Positions 36,856 to 47,999 of a stretch of 64,000 nucleotides of DNA are shown one piece after another. The stretch comes from Ziziphus jujuba (taxonomy: Eukaryota > Streptophyta > Magnoliopsida > Rosales > Rhamnaceae), in assembly GCF_031755915.1 (NCBI RefSeq), contig NC_083388.1, positions 17,572,001 through 17,636,000 of the forward strand. Reading direction: 5' to 3'. The notes under the pieces are model-generated. The model was not told the origin of the DNA. It saw only the letters and a list, made by a program, of their open reading frames with translations, and searched no databases. Each line of letters begins with the position of its first letter. The stretch's first letter is position 1. Both the position numbers and the translations under genes were made by a program.

Positions 36856-38398
36856 ATGTCCAAGCATATCGATTTTATCAACCACATCAATGTTAGCAAA
36901 ACGCGGTGGACATTCAAAGTTCGTGTCCTAAGACTTTGAAATGTCTCATGTTTTGATGACAAATCAGAAATTAGTAGTATTGAAATGGTGTTAATGAATG
37001 AGCAAGTTTTATTTTTTTATTTAGATTACATGTTATTTATATTTTTATTATGTGTTTATATTATAAAATATAATATTATATATAATATCGTTCATGTATA
37101 TAATATACCATATGATATATTATTATTATTATAATTATACTTATTATTATATATAATATATACAATATCGTGCATGTGTATATAATATACTATATAAAAT
37201 ATATTATTATTATTATAATTGTTCTTATTATTATTATATAAATTATTCAATATAATATTATATATAATAATATAATAATATTATGTATTCATTCTTTTTA
37301 TAGGGTGTAATGATTCATGCTACAATAAAGTGTTTATTGGTTTGTCGTTTCAATTCACTAATTCATGAAGGTCATTTATATTTAATGCAAAATTTTATAG
37401 TTGGATTCAACAATATCAAATTTAAGACCACAAGACACAAAAACAAACTAAACTTTATGCCAAAGACTAATATTGTTTACGCTTTAAATGAAAGTTTTCC
37501 AATGCAAAATTTTGTTTTCAAATCGTTTGCTGAAATTTTGAGTGCAACTGAAACCAATGAACAAGAACTATTTGGTAAGTAAAAAAATTATAATTGTGCA
37601 ATGATTTATGCTTAAAAATAATTTTAAACTTTTTTTTTTATAACTTTTATATATAACTTTTCTATTTTTTTTGTAGATATTATTGGAGAAGTTGTTGGAA
37701 AAGCAATGTTAAAAGCCTAGAACATGGAGGAAAGACAAACAAACTTATTGATATTGTGCTTCAGGTTCTAGAGTATGTTTCATTTATAATTTGAGTATAC
37801 TTTAAATTATAATCTTATTTGCATGTAATGTTGTATGATTTTGTGTGTTTATTTTACAGAAATACCAAGCTTCCATGTACTTTGTAGGGTGATTTTGTAG
37901 ATGACATCAATGGTTATTTAAATTTAGAAAAAACAGAACCTATAATTATAATACTTCAATTTTGTCATGCTAAAATATTTAGAGGTTATATCTTCAATTT
38001 TTTTAATCCACATAGATTCTAATTTAAACATTTTTCTCCAATATAAATGTTTAATTAAATTAAAAACTACTCCATTGCAAGAGAAATTGGAATATCCAAT
38101 ACATATTATATTTCAAAGTTGATGGTGAATGCCCCTATCAAGGAAGTTATTGAATTTCAAAATAAGTAGGTCTCTTTTTTTTTTTTTTTTTTTTTTTGGG
38201 GAAAATGTTTGAGTATTGGTATGTTTATTTCAATTTAATTTGACAATTGTTTTAATTTGAAGATTGATGGGTGGAGTTGATTGCAGCTCTCAAAGAATAA
38301 GTCAAATATCTTCTTTATCTGCTTATTCTATATATAATGACTTAGAAAATGGAGAAGCTATTGTGAAAATTATCGAAGAGTTGGTGAAATCTATATAG
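36856..38398 (+). pseudogene. RPA70-like single-stranded-DNA-binding protein (DUF223/OB fold), five-exon pseudogene
   Basis: Exon 1 (36856-37004) reads MSKHIDFINHINVSKTRWTF, then KVRVLRL*NVSCFDDKSEIS, the plant RPA70-like N-terminal OB fold, with the conserved Trp turned into a stop. Exon 2 (37304-37574) has MIHATIKCLLVCRF, EGHLYLMQNFIVG and the T-RHKNKLNF block, ending at a GTAAGT donor. Exon 3 (37677-37772) reads DIIGEVVGKAMLKA*NME, with a frameshift after it. Exon 4 (37860-38165) reads ENTKLPCTL*GDFVDDINGY then PIIIILQFCHAKIFRG. Exon 5 (38263-38398) reads LMGGVDCSSQRISQISSLSA. Introns have GT..AG ends. RPA70 proteins bind single-stranded DNA in replication, and RPA-like genes are known passengers of plant Helitrons. 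Two Trp-to-stop changes, a frameshift and missing C-terminal exons show it is inactive. Confidence 0.85.
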
Positions 38399-38847
38399 GT
38401 TAAAAAGCAATACAAAAAATAATATGGCAACATATATTTAACAATCATGCTTTCTTTCTTTTTTCTTTTTTCTTTTTTTTACAGGTGCATTCATGTAATA
38501 GACATATATATAGTACATAACAATAAACGTTCTTTTTCATCCAAAAATAAAAAATAAAAAAAGTCATAATAGACATTTTGATCGACAAAAAAAAAAATCC
38601 ATAATATAAAGGAGACCCAAAAAAAAACATTTTTTTAAGAATAAATTAGCCTCTACTATATTCTAATTAGCCATAAAGTGTATTAAATACGTTTTTAAAA
38701 CTATTGCATTATTGTATTAGTCTAAATCACAAAAGTTTTCATTCTAATTATACAATTTTCTAGGAAGCAACTTCTCATTAAAACTTTTTTTGTCATGGTA
38801 ATGCATTCCCAGCGAGATCATGTAAATATTTATAAAACCACCACATT

Positions 38848-38849
<2 letters not shown>

Positions 38850-38914
<65 letters not shown>
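38850..38914. repeat. Compound microsatellite (CA)n(TA)n(GA)n
   Basis: About 15 CA, 8 TA and 9 GA units joined without interruption. Confidence 0.97.
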
Positions 38915-39094
38915 ATATATGACATAATTAATCTTTAAAAACAAATTTTTAGAATATATGTACATACCAATATATGTATATATTGTTCACCGTTACTTAT
39001 ATGTATATATAACATAGTATTCTTCTTTTTGTTTTCCTTCCTTTTTAGAATATATATTTCTCCGAAAATATAAAAAATAAAAACTAAAATAAGA

Positions 39095-39720
39095 AAACTA
39101 ACTAAAATAAGGAAAATGTTGACATATTTAATTAACCCTAAAACTATTAGTATAATTATTTTACTTGAAGATAAATATCAATTTATCCCATAAATAACCT
39201 CTTTCCATGATTATAGTTTTAGGGTTAGTTATTTTAGGGTTAAATATCTCATAATTTGATTATTTGATTAACTAATAAAAAATATTTTGTATTTTTTACT
39301 TTTATAAATTCATAGAAATGGAGAATAATTTATTAGATAATCAAGTAAAGATTTGTATATGTATATATAACATAGTATTCGATACTTTATAGTTGTCTAA
39401 GATTACAGATACTTTATACTTGTCTAAGATTACAACTATGTGACGGTGAGTGTAATCCATAACTTTACTTATATATTATTCACTATTCTTTCTTTTTTAG
39501 AATATATGTATATAACAATATATGTATATATAACATAGTATTCTCCATTTTATTTTCTTTCTTTTTTAGAATATATAATTTTTTAAAAATATAAAAAATA
39601 AAAAAATTAACCACTAATAAAGAAAATGTTGACCTATTTAATTAACCCTAAAATTATTTTAATTTTAATTATTTTACTTGAGGATAAATATCAATTTATC
39701 TCATAAACAAATTTTGCAAA
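39095..39720 (+). repeat. Two more partial Helitron module blocks
   Basis: 39095-39215 and 39605-39715 repeat the block seen at 35608 and 36357 (AAAATGTTGAC-TATTTAATTAACCCTAAAA, then ACTTGAGGATAAATATCAAT). Between them ACTTATAGTTGTCTAAGATTACA and TATATATAACATAGTATTC are locally duplicated. Confidence 0.75.
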
Positions 39721-39876
39721 AAATCAGAATCATAATCTCAAAATTTTACCATTTTCGAGAAGCCTAACATATATTATCCTTCCTCTACATATTAAATATT
39801 GTTTTGTATACATTGGGAAAAAAAAAAGATCCAAAACTAATTATTATCAATAAAACTTTTATATAGATTTTCAAAT

Positions 39877-40005
39877 ATGACCGGACAGATCGATCTTATC
39901 AACCAGAATAATACTAATAAGATGCAATGGATGATCAAAATTAGTCTCCTAAGACTTTGGAAGGTCCCATGCTTTAATGACAAATCAGAAATTAGTAGCA
40001 ATAAT
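39877..40005 (+). pseudogene. Second copy of RPA70-like exon 1
   Basis: Open from ATG at 39877: MTGQIDLINQNNTNKMQWMI, then KISLLRLWKVPCFNDKSEIS. It is clearly related to 36856-37004 but keeps the Trp (LRLW) that is a stop in the first copy. It is followed by an AAT/TAA-rich low-complexity stretch with no recognisable exon 2, so it is an orphan exon within the same Helitron. A leader similar to that of the first copy precedes it. Confidence 0.75.
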
Positions 40006-40009
40006 TAAA

Positions 40010-41044
40010 TTATAATTATAATAATTATAATAATAGTAATAATAGAAATTATAGTAATAATAACCTTACAAAGTTATTATTATTACAAAGTAAAAAAAGT
40101 AATAATAATAATAGAAATAAAGGTAACTAAAAAATAAATAATAATTATAATTATAATAATAATAGAAATAAAGGTAATTAAATTATATTATAATGATTTA
40201 ATATAAAAAATTAATTATTTGCAAGGAATAAAAAAAAATAATCAGAATAAAAAAATATTAAAAATAAATTTATAATCTCTTTATTAATATCTTTGTTAGT
40301 TTAATATATTTATTTTATTGTAAAAAAAAAGATTTTGTATATGGTAATTAATAATTAGATTCCATATATTAATACATATACATATATAGATGTGCAATAA
40401 ATGAAATTTTAATATCATAATATATAGATTTCAATAATAAAATTAATCTCCTTATTTGATCTTAATAAAATATATCTAATCATAAATAAATTATCTCATA
40501 AGATTATATGGTAACTAATAATGATAATAATAATAACAATAATAAATATAATTACATTATATTATGAGGATTTAATATATATAAATTAATTAATTGCAAT
40601 ATCATAATATAATTAATTATTTAAAATTAATTATGATGATTCAATATTATAATATATAGATTTCAATAATGAAATTGATCTTTTTATTTAATCTTCTTAA
40701 AAGAGGGATAATGACTGTACATGGTCAATTTTCAAGTTAATTCAAATAATAAAGAAAAAAGCTTTAATTTGAAATGATGGCCTCATTTTAGGAATTAAAA
40801 AAAATTTACATTCATTATTCAGAACAATATTTTTATCCTTATCAAGTTGAAGGTCTTCACCTATAAATAGGTAATAAAGCAAGTGATCTTTAAACTCTCA
40901 ATCAATTAAACATATAACTATTGAACAATATTTTCTCTTTAATTTCAATTTTTGTTATAATAAAAATTATTTAGTTAATTAATTTGATTTGATTTAAATA
41001 TAATTAATTGTTAAAATCATCTATTGCAGTTATACATACCATAC
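40010..41044. other. AT-rich 3' region of the Helitron
   Basis: Mostly AAT/TAA low-complexity sequence. CTATAAATAGGTAATAAAGC at about 40861 looks like a TATA box but no gene follows. The stretch AACTATTGAACAATA at 40916 repeats a phrase from 34107. Confidence 0.5.
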
Positions 41045-41204
41045 ATCGCACGAGATTAATACTAATATTGTATAAATATAAGGATAATTACATTATTCAT
41101 ACCGAAAGAATATTAAATATTTATTTGAAATATGTTGATTTAAAAATGGTATATGATATTTATATTTATGTAGACAGAAGGGGAGCATGTACAACAATAA
41201 TATA

Positions 41205-41700
41205 AATACTGTATTCTTTTTCTTTTACCAGTATTTTGTCCCATTGGATTTTCCTAATAAGGTTTTAACGAAATGATGTGGTGGATATTTTATTATAGAT
41301 AAGAATCATTGTGCTACATTAATTTGCTATATACGTAAATTATACTCTTTTTCCTTTGATAAAGTTTTTTTCCCATTTGGTTTTTGTTGCAAGATTTTAA
41401 CGAGGCAATTTAGCACTCAAACATACTAACTGTTATGTCAAGAGGAATGCATCAATTCTACCCTTTTTTCTTGTCAAAGTTTTGTCTCATTGAGTTTTCT
41501 GAACAAGGATTCAGAGAGAGAAATATAGTACTTGTATTGTTTTTCCTTCGCAAATATTTTTATCCTATAGGATTTTTTATACAAGGTTTTAATGAAGTAG
41601 ATTAGCATATGTATTATCATATATATGAATATGGTATTTTTTTTCCTTCACCATAGTTTTGTCCCACTGAACTTTTCTTACAATGGTTTAATAAGACATA
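41205..41700 (+). repeat. Five degenerate repeats before the copia D 3' LTR
   Basis: The phrase CTTTTTCYTTT-x-CCA-x-x-GTTTTGTCCCATTGG-x-TTTTYCT-x-x-x-AAGGTTTTAACGA recurs at about 41213, 41345, 41467, 41545 and 41640. Spacing is about 80-130 bp. Repeats of this wording occur just upstream of the purine tract in one plant copia group, as I recall, which supports assigning them to copia D. They are non-coding in any frame. Confidence 0.8.
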
Positions 41701-41730
41701 TTCAATGTATAGTGGACATCCAAAGGGGAG

Positions 41731-41898
41731 TGTTATAAATATAATGTTGATGTCACTATTCCGTCATTTCTTTGTAATTTACATAGTTATATGCATTTAT
41801 AGTATAACATATGTAACACACGTAACCCTGTAAGACTATTAATTTAGGGTGATTATTTCTTGTAATTTATATTATATATACGCGTATAAATAAAGGAA
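41731..41898 (+). repeat. 3' LTR of copia D, truncated
   Basis: Starts TGTTATAAATATAATGTTGA immediately after the purine tract. It matches the 5' LTR to TATAAATAAAGG at 41886 and is then replaced by hAT terminal sequence at about 41899. Confidence 0.8.
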
Positions 41899-42892
41899 TG
41901 AGTATGGGTGGGCATGGTTAGTGTTGGATCGGTTTTAGTTGAAATTTCCAACCGAGCATATCAATTAGTTACATCCAAATTCTAACCTGAACTAACCCGC
42001 TATCAAGTGGAAAATTGACCATCAACCAAATAAAATGGATCGATTCAATTCGGGTTCGGGTTGGTCGGTTTGGGCTTGTCTTTGGGCCTGTTTTCATACC
42101 TATCTCATCTAATTTTTAGGTTTCAATTTTAATTATTCTGAAATTGGCACATTTGGACGTTTTTGGACCTAATAACCATTACACCTTAGCAAAAGCAAAA
42201 GATGAAAAGAAAAAAAAAAGTCAACAAATTATCTTATATATAAAAAATTACACTCTCTTAAGCATAATAAATTACAAATAATCAAATACAAGCATTCAAC
42301 TAAATTATAGGCTTACAACACACAAAGTTATAAATACTAATGTTTAATAAATAATACAAATATCAATTCATCAAGAATTCAACATATATCAAAGGGAAAA
42401 TTGAAAATTGAGAATAACGATTTACAATTCCAAAAGTTTAGTGCCACTGACATTGCCATTCCAACAGACACAAATTTATAAATACTAATGTCATTCTCCT
42501 ATTGCCACTGTCAATGCCTCCAAAAGCCCAAATCCAAATCCACAAGCCCTCTAATACTCAAAGTTCAAACTTACCACATTGCTACAATCACAAAGAATGG
42601 AGAACCAAAATAAATTAAACTAATAATGTGATGATTAGTAAGAAATAAAAAATAAAACAAAAAGAGTTACCTTTGTCATTGTTAAAAGTTTTCAAGGCCA
42701 TCCACTCCACAATGCACAATCAATCATTTTTGTTGCTGTTGTCCAAAGTTGATGTTGCTGTTTAGCTTTGGCATAGCTCTTAAAGTGACACCAGACAGAA
42801 GCAAATATTATAAAAACATTCAAAAATAATATGATTTGAATATAATCAAAAAATAATCTCAATTGCATATTATATTACATACATCTAAACTT

Positions 42893-44895
42893 TCATAATA
42901 CTCCATCCCTTCTAAAAAAATATTTGTCCAAACATGGAGAAGCATTAAGCCAATTTTGATAACATATCAAAGCCTTAATCATTTTAGCAATCAAAGAGCT
43001 CCTAAAAGAATCAAGTATCTGGCCTCCAATGCGAAAAGCACTCTCGGAAGCCACAATGGAAAATTGAATGGCATAGACATCCTTTGCAACTTTCTCTAAC
43101 ACAGGGTATTTCTCTCCATTGACCCTCCACCAATTTAAGATATCAAAATCCTTGTTTAAATAAGATTCAGAAGGATCTGCCAAATATCTATTTACATAAT
43201 TTACATCATTTTGACTCCTTACATTTGCTTTGTTCTGTCTTTTTCATATAGGCAATCAGAACCTGGTCAACATAGTTGGCCTATTCTAATCCACTGTTAT
43301 TACTATCCAAACTAGTTTCACAATACTCAACACCAGTGGAAGATTGACAACTACGATTTGAACCCATTCCTTTCTCATTATACCAATTATACAACGTCAT
43401 TAAAGTTATTTTCAAATCATTAGTCAATTCAATAACCCTACATTCATCATTGTCATAAAGCATCTCATAGTTAAATGACACATAATCCAACTTATATCTT
43501 GGATCAAGCACTGCTGCAATTAAAAGTAATTTATTGACATTTCCCTTAGAACCCCAATACTTACTATACTTTATTCTCATTTTCCTTGCCATAACATACA
43601 ACCGGTCACCCTCACTGACACACAAGTCATCCAATTGCTTTTTGTATGAAAGAAACCTAATGGAAGTATGTGTTAGAGGTAACATGTAGAGAAGCACTAA
43701 ATTTAAGAATCACATCATAAAAGCCCTTAAGAAATTGAACAAAAACTTTGGCATCATCCCAATGCCTAGCTATAGGAGGTCCAACCTTCTTTTTATCACT
43801 ATCATTCTCTCCAAAATAGGGAGCATAATGTTCATTTTCCTCCTCCATTCTCTCAAAGACTTTTTAAAATTTCAAAGCCGACTTTAACACTAAGTATGTG
43901 GAGTTCCATCTCATTGGAACATCCAAGTATACTAGAGCTTTACTATCAATTTTCTCTTGACATATACATTCCTTAAATTTTTGCATTTGAGAAAGAGAGG
44001 ATCTAACATATCTCACAACATTACGAATGCTAGCAATTAAGTCATCTGATTCTTTCAGACCTCACACATAATCCAAGTTGACAATGTGCGCACTACATCA
44101 AACATGCAAAAAATCAGCATCCAATACACAATTTTTCCAATGTACCATTTTCCTTTTAAGATTTGTAAGTACATTATTGTTTGCACTTGCATTATCAAGG
44201 GTTATTGTGAACACTTTTTCAATACACCAATTATATAAACAAATCTCAATTAGTTTTTCAATTGCCTCTCCTTTATGATAAGAAACTACACAAAAACTCA
44301 AAAAAAAATTATACAACATCTAATCGTCATCAATATAATGGGCACTCAATGACACATAACAAACACTTTGAATAGAAGTCCATGTATCAATTGTGAGACT
44401 AACTCTTTGTTGCTTGCAATAAACATTGACCTTAAAGCCAACTTCTCATCCAAGTACAATTGATAAGTGACCTTCACAATGGTTCTTTTAGATAGATGAT
44501 CAAACTTAGAACATTCAATTATACAAAGTGTCTAAAACCACGGCCTTCTACAAAACTGAAAGGCAACTCATCCAATATTATCATTTTGGCACATGCCATC
44601 CTACATGCCTCTTTGTTGAAAGCTGTAGCTACTAAATTACTACCACTACCATTGGACTTCCTATCACAAGTTAAAGTCTTTTGCTTCTTTTCACCTACTT
44701 TATAAGGATATTTCTGACAATGCTTTAAATGGTTCCTTAGGTACTAGTTCCGCACTTTTTAGAACCACATGCATAATCTTTATGGCAGTATATGCATTCA
44801 TATCTAGGGTCATCAGGATTATTATCTTCTATTTTGACAAAGTAATCCCATACATCACTTGTTGGCCTAGAAGGTTTTTTTTTTTTTTTCCTCCC
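42893..44895 (-). pseudogene. hAT transposase (zf-BED, RNase-H-like core, Dimer_Tnp_hAT)
   Basis: From 44895 downward the minus strand reads PTSDVWDYFVKIEDNNPDDP, then CIYCHKDYACGSKKCGTST and, after a 1-base shift, LRNHLKHC: a BED zinc finger. At 44319-44098 it reads HKGEAIEKLIEICLYNW, then KVFTITLDNASANNN, the catalytic-core region. 43848-43657 has a GPPIARHWDDAKVF and FYDVILKFSASLHVTSN segment; 43697-43281 has WGSKGNVNKLLLIAAVLDPR. 43183-42893 is the dimerisation domain: FDILNWWRVNGEKYPVLEKV, then ESAFRIGGQILDSFRSS. In the family this protein cuts and pastes the element. Stops and frame changes between segments show it is inactive. Confidence 0.9.
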
Positions 44896-45354
44896 CTAAT
44901 AGAGGTCGTAGAGGTAATGTTAATTTGGCATCAGAAGGTGTAGATTTTGACAGTTGTTATGATGATGGACTCTGGCCTATTGGGGTTTGAGAAAAAGATG
45001 TATTAACTGATTATGGAAAATCTGGGTCCATATCAAGCATATATATGACACTACTTACAGAAGGGAAAACAAACAAAAAACAGGATAGCAATTACACAAC
45101 AGTACAATTCCACGAATTCCACAATCTCATTCAAGTCAATTTACAATCAATTGCAATTTTAAATAATTACACAACAACAAATTGCACAATCTCAATCAAA
45201 AGTAATTTACAAGTAGTTGTAATTTTAAACAATTACACAACAGTTCAACTTCAATTCCACAATATTCAGCATACATACTACAAACATGCAAATAAACATA
45301 AACAATTCCAATTTAAGTTTAAAAAAAAAAAAGACAAAAAAAAAATTAGAATCT

Positions 45355-45685
45355 AATTCAGAGTCATAAAGATTCTGAAATGTAACCTAACTTATTTAAA
45401 ATTGCAATTTCAGAAATTCAAAGTCACAACGACTCTGAAATGTAAACTAACTTGTTTAAAATTGCAATTTTAGAAATTCAAAGTCACAAAAATCTGAAAT
45501 GTAAGCTAACTTGTTTAAAATTGCAATTTTAGAAATTCAGAGTCACGAAGACTCTGAAATGTAAGCTAACTTGTTTAAAATTGCAATTTCAAAAATTCAG
45601 AGTCACAAAGACTTTTAAATGTAAGCTAACTTATTTAAAATTGCAATTTCATAAATTCAAAGTCACAAAGACTCTGAAATGCAAT
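45355..45685. repeat. 60-bp minisatellite, about 5.5 copies, hairpin-forming
   Basis: Unit AATTCAGAGTCACAAAGACTCTGAA plus TGTAAGCTAACTTGTTTAAAATTGCAATTTCAGAA recurs at 59-60 bp spacing (45361, 45421, 45481, 45541, 45601, 45661). Most units contain TTCAGAGTC and GACTCTGAA as 9-base inverted arms around 5 bases. It lies upstream of the hAT transposase start. Confidence 0.93.
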
Positions 45686-45895
45686 CAATCTCACAATTTG
45701 AATTCAAAATTTCATAAAAATAAAGTTACAAAGATAATTCAAAGAGACAATTCAGCATTTTAAAATCATATTTTTAGAAATTCAGAATTGCTCAGACTCT
45801 GAAATAAGCAAACTCACTTTCCCACAAAAAATAGGATAGCAATTACACAACAATTACAAGGAAACAACAAAATTTAAAGTCCATTTATGCATTAG

Positions 45896-45923
45896 TTTTT
45901 TTTTTGGGGGGGGGGGGGGGGGG
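45896..45923. repeat. T10-G18 homopolymer junction
   Basis: Ten T followed by eighteen G, the longest G run in the window. It sits between two copies of a 57-bp direct repeat (45841-45898 and 46089-46147). Confidence 0.9.
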
Positions 45924-46499
45924 TAATACATAATATCTTTATTATTATTATTATTTTTTGGTAATAACATATATCTGTATTAGTTGAGTATTCAATAGTA
46001 AATAATTATTTCCTATGGAACCAATTACTATACAATTTTCCTTTTTCTTTGGGTAACAAACCAACTACTATACAAGTCATTTATGCAATTACGCAACAAA
46101 ATTACAATGAAACAACAAGATTTAAAGTCCATTTATGCAATCAGTTTCCCACAAAGAAATAAACAAAAAATCAGAGTTAAAAACAAATAAACACAGTCAA
46201 ATTCAACGTCACAACATAGAGACTCTGAAGTCTGAAATTCAATTGAAGCACATTTTTTATCCATCCACAACCAGTGAAAGTTTGAGATAACAAAACAACT
46301 TACCTTAAGTTATCGCAACTTCACTTGAGCATAGAGCCACGCTCGACACAACCACGAGCCACAAAGCTAGCTCAGCTTGAATCCTTTAACTAGAATGGCC
46401 AATTTTCTCAAAAATTAAAATCCAAGAGTCAGTAAACAATTAATATTTGAGATAATCAAAGAAAAATAAAAAAATTTGAAATAGTGACTTTTGAAATAA

Positions 46500-47720
46500 A
46501 GTGTTGGAACCATTTCTTACTGCCCGGAGTCCATATTTGCACTAAAACACCTATCCGGGTCCGTAACAGCTTCCACTACTTGGATTCTTAAAACAGATCT
46601 TGTATCTTCGAGTATGGACAAGCCCTTTTGCAAATCGATTACTCCCCATACAAAGGCAGGTAGGTTTTCATTAAATCTCTTAGCTTGAGCCCTAGTGATC
46701 GGCCCGGTCTTCATCCGTATCGGATCAGTACCTCAACGGGTTATCGGTTGTACGGAGACAGGCAGATTCTCATCATTCCACTCCTCTTGAAAATGATTTG
46801 CCCTCAAATCAAAGTCATCACCTGCAGCAAAAGGAGATAAGTCAGCAATATTAAATGTAGCACTATCATTATGCTCACCCGATAAATCAAGTTTGTAAGC
46901 ATTTTCATTAATCCGCTTCAAAACTTGAAAAGGTTCATCTTCACATGACATATGCTTGGACTTCCTTTGTTCGGGAAATCTCTCCTTCCTCAAGTGCAAC
47001 CAAACCAAATCTACAGGTTCAAAAACAACTTGTTTTTGGTCTGGATTAGCACGCCTTACATATTGCTCAGTTGTTCTCTCAATATTTGCCTTTGTTTTCT
47101 TATAAATCTTCTTTATAGAATCAATTTTTTGTTTTCCATCTAGATTAGCATGTTCACTTAAAGATAAATGTGTTAAATCTAATGGAGCCAAATGATTAAA
47201 ACCATAAACAAACTCAAATGGTGTATATTTAGTGGCTGAATGCAAGGATCTATTATAAGCAAATTTAACATGTGGCAAACATTCTTCCTATGTTCTTAAG
47301 TTTCTACTAATTAAAGCCTGTAACAATGTAGACAAAGTCTTATTTACTACTTCGGTTTGTCCATCAATTTGTGGATAACAAGTAGTTGAAAATAGAAGTT
47401 TAGTTCCTAACTTAGCCCATAAAGTTTTCCAAAAAAACTTTAAAACTTAGCTTCTCTATCCGTTGTTCTAGGCATACTATGCAACCCAAAAATTTCCTTA
47501 AAGAATAAGTTAGCAACATTAAATGCATCATCAGTTTTATTACATGCAATAAAATGTGTCATCTTAGAAAATCTATCCACAATAGAAAATCTTGAATGCT
47601 TACCTATTCTTGACTTAGGTAAACCAAGAATAAAATCCATAGATAAATCCACCCAGGGAAAGGAAGGAATCGGCAATAGAAGGTACAAATTGTGCGGCTT
47701 CAACTTGGATTTGGCTTTTC
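46500..47720 (-). pseudogene. gypsy G integrase and pol C-terminus
   Basis: 47703-47440 reads [40 protein letters not shown] and [17 protein letters not shown], the integrase core. After a break, 47278-46733 reads PHVKFAYNRSLHSATKYTPF, EFVYGFNHLAPLDL, YVRRANPDQKQVVFEPVDLV and a PFQVLKRINENAYKLDLSGE segment, then ATFNIADLSPF. 46714-46517 has the GPITRAQAKRF terminal motif. Integrase would insert element DNA. Stops separate the pieces, including one between AYKL...ITR and MKTGPITR. Confidence 0.88.
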
Positions 47721-47999
47721 AGCACTTCAAGCATCTTTCACATATTTTCTATACATCTCCCCTCATGTTAGTCCAATAAAAGTGTTCTTGTAGCAAGAAT
47801 AAAATTTTTAAAACACCAAAAATGTCCCATTAAACCACCACTATGACCTTCCCTCACTAATAATTCCCTAATGCTACAATTAGGCATACAAAGTTTGAAT
47901 AGGTCCTAAATATTTATCCAAAGTCACTATTATGCTCATAAAGTTATTTTAATTATTCAAATCCAAGCAATCTAACATGTAAGGTAGAAAAAAGTACAT

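Larger units (their letters stand above)
33537..41065 (+). mobile_element. Helitron carrying an RPA70-like pseudogene
   Basis: The 5' end TCCATATAATATATAAAAG (33537) followed by TTGCGCCACATGTCAGCACA is the typical plant Helitron 5' terminus. It starts with TC and is preceded by A. The 3' end reads ATCGCACGAGATTAATACTAA (41045-41065) followed by T: CTAA fits the CTRR-T rule, and upstream CATAC-ATC-GCACG looks like the decayed form of the usual CGTGC-ATC-GCACG hairpin. No target duplication would be expected and none is seen. Inside are reiterated 5'-end modules, an RPA70-like pseudogene and a second copy of its exon 1. I see no Rep/helicase gene, so it is non-autonomous or has lost it. Limits are inferred from termini only. 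Confidence 0.72.
30450..41898 (+). mobile_element. Ty1/copia element D, degenerate, containing a Helitron
   Basis: A 5' LTR (30450-30734) and the start of a 3' LTR (41731-41898) are related. The 3' LTR is directly preceded by the purine tract AAAGGGGAG (41722-41730), the usual copia 3' junction. Just after the 5' LTR is TGTTATCAACACAAG, like the TTATCAGCACGAG primer region of one plant copia group. Coding sequence is almost erased; near 33240 the plus strand still reads FNNAIFPPLGEERQN, similar to the post-integrase FPPLGGE motif of that group. A block of degenerate repeats lies before the 3' LTR. The RT and RNase H genes are gone, and a Helitron occupies 33537-41065. Confidence 0.7.
41899..46500 (-). 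mobile_element. hAT DNA transposon, right end lost
   Basis: The left terminus TATGGGTGGGCATGGTTAG (41899), with subterminal GGATCGGTTTT and TTCGGGTTCGGGTTGGTCGG, is typical of plant hAT elements. A hAT transposase lies inside on the minus strand. It interrupts the copia D 3' LTR. The opposite terminus (expected complement CCATGCCCACCC) is not found before gypsy sequence starts at 46500, so that end was deleted or replaced. No 8-bp target duplication can be verified. Confidence 0.8.

Noticed and set aside
45355..45685. Could the regularly spaced repeats be a CRISPR array?
   Set aside because: Units are contiguous 60-bp tandem copies without unique spacers, in a plant transposon; it is a minisatellite.
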